8,402 nt of DNA. Source: DASSRQ01 sp035701665. GTDB lineage: Bacteria; Vulcanimicrobiota; Vulcanimicrobiia; Vulcanimicrobiales; Vulcanimicrobiaceae. Every line of letters begins with the position of its first letter. Position 1 is the first letter of the stretch. The position numbers and the translations under genes are program-made. The DNA lies in contig DASSRQ010000027.1 of NCBI GenBank assembly GCA_035701665.1, positions 1 through 8,402 on the forward strand, read 5' to 3'. Positions 6,181-8,402 of this stretch are shown one piece after another. The notes below the pieces were generated by a model. It saw nothing but the letters and a program-made list of their open reading frames with translations, had not been told where the DNA came from and searched no databases.

Positions 6181-6969
6181 CTACTCTTGCAGCACGTGCC
6201 GCAGTTTCTCGAGCGCCTTCTGCTGCAGGCGCGAAACGTGCATCTGCGAGACGTTGAGCCGCTTGGCGATCTCGGTCTGCGAGACGCTTTCGTAAAAGCG
6301 CAGGTAGAGAATGACCCGCTCGCGGCCGGTCAACACTTCGAACGCGCGCTCGAGATTCGCCTTATCTTCGAGCAATGCGAGACCGGCATCGGTTTGGCCG
6401 ATGTAGTCCTGAAGTGTTTGCGACTTCTTATCCCCTTCGCCCGACAGTTCGGTATCCAGCGAGAGCAGGTTGTAGGCCTGGCCGAGCTCCTGCGCTTCGA
6501 GAATCTCTTCTTCGGTGGCGTTGAGATGTTCGGCGAGCTCCGCAACCGTGGGACTGCGTCCCATCTTTACGGACAGTTTTTCGATAGCGCGGTTGACCGC
6601 CAGGTTGAGTTCCTGAAGGCGCCGAGGTACCTTGACTGCCCAGCCTTTGTCGCGGAAATAGCGCTTGATCTCGCCGACGATCGTGGGGGTAGCGTACGTG
6701 GTGAACTCCACGCCGCGCTCCAGATCGAAGCGGTCGATGGCCTTGAGCAGCCCGACTGTGCCGACTTGAATCAGATCGTCGAGCGACTCGCCGCGATTCG
6801 CAAATTTGACCGCCAAATAGCGCACCAAATTAAGGTGCGCGACGACCAGATCGCTGCGCAGGCGTTCGTACTCGGGATCTTCGGGCTTCTTCTTGGCCTC
6901 GGCAAACTGCGCGAAAGCTTCGCGCGTCCGCTGCCGGTTCCAGCGCTCGTCTTCGGTGTGTTGTTGCAC
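6181..6969 (-). CDS. SigB/SigF-family alternative sigma factor
   Basis: A 262-residue group 3 sigma-70 family protein, the usual length for SigB/SigF/SigG. It would direct RNA polymerase to stress or developmental promoters. Region 2 is clear: DDLIQVGTVGLLKAIDRFD (64-82) for core binding, then FTTYATPTIVGEIKRYFRDK (89-108) and WAVKVPRRLQEL (110-121) for -10 recognition. Region 3 covers about 125-165 (GRSPTVAELAEHL). Region 4.2 has a helix-turn-helix, QTEIAKRLNVSQMHVSRLQQ (231-250), for the -35 box. Region 1.1 is absent, as expected for this group. The start is GTG at 6969, two bases after the RsbW stop and with no clear Shine-Dalgarno sequence, so translation is probably coupled to rsbW. The adjacent RsbV/RsbW pair makes control by partner switching very likely. 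I cannot say from sequence alone whether the true orthologue is SigB or SigF, so no symbol is given. Confidence 0.93.
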   Translation of the reverse strand: MQQHTEDERWNRQRTREAFAQFAEAKKKPEDPEYERLRSDLVVAHLNLVRYLAVKFANRGESLDDLIQVGTVGLLKAIDRFDLERGVEFTTYATPTIVGEIKRYFRDKGWAVKVPRRLQELNLAVNRAIEKLSVKMGRSPTVAELAEHLNATEEEILEAQELGQAYNLLSLDTELSGEGDKKSQTLQDYIGQTDAGLALLEDKANLERAFEVLTGRERVILYLRFYESVSQTEIAKRLNVSQMHVSRLQQKALEKLRHVLQE

Positions 6970-6971
6970 GT

Positions 6972-7403
6972 TTACGTCGATACTTTTTTCGTCATCACGA
7001 GATTCGTGCCGCGCTCGGGATGAACGTCATACTCCACTGAGTCCATGAGCGAACGAATGAGGAACACGCCCAAACCGCCGACGCGCGGTTCGGCCGATTT
7101 GCGGTTGGTCACCGCTTCCGGACGCGCGCCGTGACCGTGATCCCGCACGCGCACCGTCAACCCTTCGGGCTCCGTCTCGCAGGTGATCTCGATCTGATCG
7201 CTGCCGTTGGCGTGCTGAATGCAGTTCGTGCACGCCTCCGCGACGGCGAGCTTGACGTCTTCGATGTCCTCGATCGAGAAATTAAGCCGGTTGGCAACTG
7301 CGGCGACCGCCAAACGCGCGACCGCAACCCACTCGGCCTTGCTCGGGATGCGCAGCTCTACCACTCCCAGCGAGCGGTTCGGCTGCATTATCGGTTGATT
7401 CAC
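6972..7403 (-). CDS. rsbW: RsbW-like anti-sigma factor / serine-protein kinase
   Basis: A 143-residue protein of the GHKL ATPase family (HATPase_c_2). In the known systems it binds and holds the sigma factor, and uses ATP to phosphorylate a Ser on the RsbV partner. The N box EACTNCIQHA (56-65) has the Glu and Asn needed for Mg-ATP. The G1 box is DHGHG (88-92) and the G2 box is GGLGVFLIRSL (109-119). No membrane segment is present. The start is GTG at 7403, which overlaps the RsbV stop as GTGA; an ATG at 7388 is an alternative but has no better ribosome-binding site. Its place between an RsbV gene and a SigB-family gene is the classic arrangement. Confidence 0.92.
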   Translation of the reverse strand: MNQPIMQPNRSLGVVELRIPSKAEWVAVARLAVAAVANRLNFSIEDIEDVKLAVAEACTNCIQHANGSDQIEITCETEPEGLTVRVRDHGHGARPEAVTNRKSAEPRVGGLGVFLIRSLMDSVEYDVHPERGTNLVMTKKVST

Positions 7404-7744
7404 ACCAGTGCTTTCATTGCAGCGTCTTCGTCATCGTAGATGCCGAAGATCTTCACCAATCCGGTGATGTCGAAAATCTTCTTGATCTGCGGATTCGTGC
7501 AGACCAGGTTCACGGTACCGCCGTGCTCGCGGACGCGCTTGAGGCCGCCGATCAGCACACCCAGACCCGTCGAATCGATATAGCGAACTTTTTCGAGATT
7601 GATGACCAGATTGTAGTGGCCTTTGTCGATGAGGTCGCCGATGGCATCCTTGACTTTCGGCGAGGTATAAACGTCTATTTCGCCGTTGAGATCGACAACG
7701 TACGTTTGCCCTTGCGCCTCACGAACGTTCACTTTAATGTCCAC
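7400..7744 (-). CDS. rsbV: RsbV-like anti-anti-sigma factor (STAS domain)
   Basis: A 114-residue single STAS domain, the normal size for RsbV/SpoIIAA. In the known systems the unphosphorylated form binds RsbW and frees the sigma factor, and phosphorylation blocks this. The signature is YIDSTGLGVL (55-64), with the expected phospho-acceptor S58 in DSTG, preceded by the LVINLEKV strand. The start is the GTG at 7744, with AGGAG five bases upstream; that AGGAG overlaps the TAG stop of the YtxH-like gene. Sequence in the same frame further upstream, to 8137, is Arg-rich and shadows the YtxH-like gene, so it was left out. The last codons overlap the rsbW start by four bases. Confidence 0.93.
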   Translation of the reverse strand: MDIKVNVREAQGQTYVVDLNGEIDVYTSPKVKDAIGDLIDKGHYNLVINLEKVRYIDSTGLGVLIGGLKRVREHGGTVNLVCTNPQIKKIFDITGLVKIFGIYDDEDAAMKALV

Positions 7745-7752
7745 GCTTGCTC

Positions 7753-8067
7753 CTAAAAATCCGTAGTTGGTTTCTGGTCTTGTGCCTCGGCTGAAAGTTC
7801 CGAGCGCAGCTGCTGTGCCGTCTGCTGCCCTTCTTCCACCGCTGCGCCGACATTGCTTCGCGCGTTGTCGACGACGTTTTTGCCTCGAGCGTATATGTCG
7901 GCGGCGTTCGCGCGCAGGTCGCCCGTCGCGTCCATCGCGGCGTTTGCGGCCTCGCGTGCTTTTCCGGCAATCATATCGCGCGCTTCTTCTTGCGTGATGA
8001 GGTACGCGATGATGCCGCCGGCCAATGCGCCGACGATAAATCCGGTTACAAAACTCCGATCGGTCAT
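7753..8067 (-). CDS. YtxH-like small membrane-anchored stress protein
   Basis: A 104-residue protein. Residues 5-25 (starting SFVTGFIVGALAGG) form a Gly/Ala-rich membrane segment of the kind that opens YtxH proteins. It is followed by QEEARDMIAGKAREA and a long Ala-rich amphipathic helix with regularly spaced N, R and D residues. The end is hydrophilic. The biochemical role of the family is not settled. In Bacillus subtilis ytxG and ytxH are neighbours in a SigB-controlled operon, which fits the present company. The ATG at 8067 has GGAGAG 5 bases upstream and overlaps the preceding stop as ATGA. It ends 8 bases before rsbV. Confidence 0.8.
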   Translation of the reverse strand: MTDRSFVTGFIVGALAGGIIAYLITQEEARDMIAGKAREAANAAMDATGDLRANAADIYARGKNVVDNARSNVGAAVEEGQQTAQQLRSELSAEAQDQKPTTDF

Positions 8068-8402
8068 ACGTTCTCTCCGGAACCGTTGCCGCGCACGATG
8101 CGCCGCAGGCCGGCGCTGATCCCGCCGAGCGCCGCACCGACGTTTACGATCGCTGGCGAAACCGCGTCCTGCGTGAGCTTCGCCGTATGCGCGAGCGAAT
8201 CGGTTACGCGTTCGAGCGCACCGACAATGCCCGTTAACCGCGCGATCACTTGATCGGCGGTATCGGCGATACCACCGACATGCGCGAGCGTTTCGCCTAC
8301 CGGTTTCCCTAGTGCGGCGATTTGCTCGTCGATGCCGTCGAGCGTGGCGTCTAAACGCCGGAGCGTACGTGCAAGTGCCGTCATGGCGATAAACACGCCT
8401 AT
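8064..8402 (-). CDS. DUF948 (YtxG-like) membrane protein, 5' end beyond window
   Basis: Only the C-terminal 112 residues are in the window; the reading frame stays open to the right edge. The first visible residues (IGVFIAMTALARTLRRLD) look like the end of an N-terminal membrane helix and the basic stretch after it, as in DUF948 proteins. A GTG at 8396 could act as a start but would cut this helix, so a start outside the window is more likely. The rest is a long heptad-like helix (ALGKPVGETLAHV, then LERVTDSLAHTAKL) ending in SPAIVNVGAALGGISAGLRRIV, a typical DUF948 tail. It overlaps the YtxH-like start by four bases, so it is the first visible gene of the sigma operon. Its function is unknown. 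Confidence 0.75.
   Translation of the reverse strand: MGVFIAMTALARTLRRLDATLDGIDEQIAALGKPVGETLAHVGGIADTADQVIARLTGIVGALERVTDSLAHTAKLTQDAVSPAIVNVGAALGGISAGLRRIVRGNGSGENV

Noticed and set aside
6187..7023. 278-residue plus-strand open frame antisense to the sigma factor gene
   Set aside because: Mirror frame of a strongly conserved sigma factor; no domain of its own seen.
7745..8137. In-frame upstream extension of the RsbV gene
   Set aside because: The translation is Arg-rich and overlaps the YtxH-like gene; the GTG at 7744 has AGGAG at correct spacing and gives the standard 114-residue STAS length.
1..8402. CRISPR array, insertion sequence, tRNA or rRNA
   Set aside because: No regularly spaced repeats, transposase motifs, terminal repeats or RNA-gene signatures were seen on either strand.

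Overview
The window comes from a GC-rich bacterium. The genes are dense and overlap by 1 to 4 bases, and several start at GTG or TTG. It carries a partner-switching (RsbV/RsbW/SigB-type) sigma module next to cyclic-di-GMP enzymes. This gene mix, with a MalT-like STAND ATPase joined to HD-GYP, reminds me of deep-branching environmental phyla such as Eremiobacterota/WPS-2. That placement is inference only, because no rRNA or other marker gene is present.

Layout, right to left (most genes are on the minus strand). At the right edge is the 3' part of a DUF948 (YtxG-like) membrane protein, followed with an ATGA overlap by a YtxH-like protein. Then come an RsbV-like STAS anti-anti-sigma factor, an RsbW-like anti-sigma kinase and a SigB/SigF-family sigma factor. 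These five genes form a tight, probably translationally coupled operon. A 165-base gap follows, the only sizeable intergenic stretch, holding an AT-rich palindrome and a set of interleaved inverted repeats just ahead of the next start codon. Next is a GAF-GGDEF-EAL protein whose GGDEF half looks active and whose EAL half has lost key residues. It is coupled by a TGATG overlap to a 1099-residue protein joining a MalT-like STAND ATPase, a TPR-like helical array, a GAF-like region and an HD-GYP phosphodiesterase domain with its metal ligands intact.

At the left end the organisation changes. A small plus-strand gene (704-976) encodes a 90-residue exported protein with two copies of a 20-residue unit. 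It converges with the HD-GYP gene (12 bases between stops) and diverges from a minus-strand LuxR-type regulator (56-664), with 39 bases between starts. A weak intrinsic terminator follows the regulator gene.

How the genes may work together: RsbV phosphorylation by RsbW would control release of the sigma factor. The two downstream genes supply a diguanylate cyclase and a cyclic-di-GMP phosphodiesterase, the latter gated by a large ligand- or protein-sensing ATPase. The most unusual items are the STAND-TPR-HD-GYP fusion, the degenerate EAL domain, the structured leader before the cyclase gene, and the repeat-containing secreted peptide beside a LuxR-type regulator.
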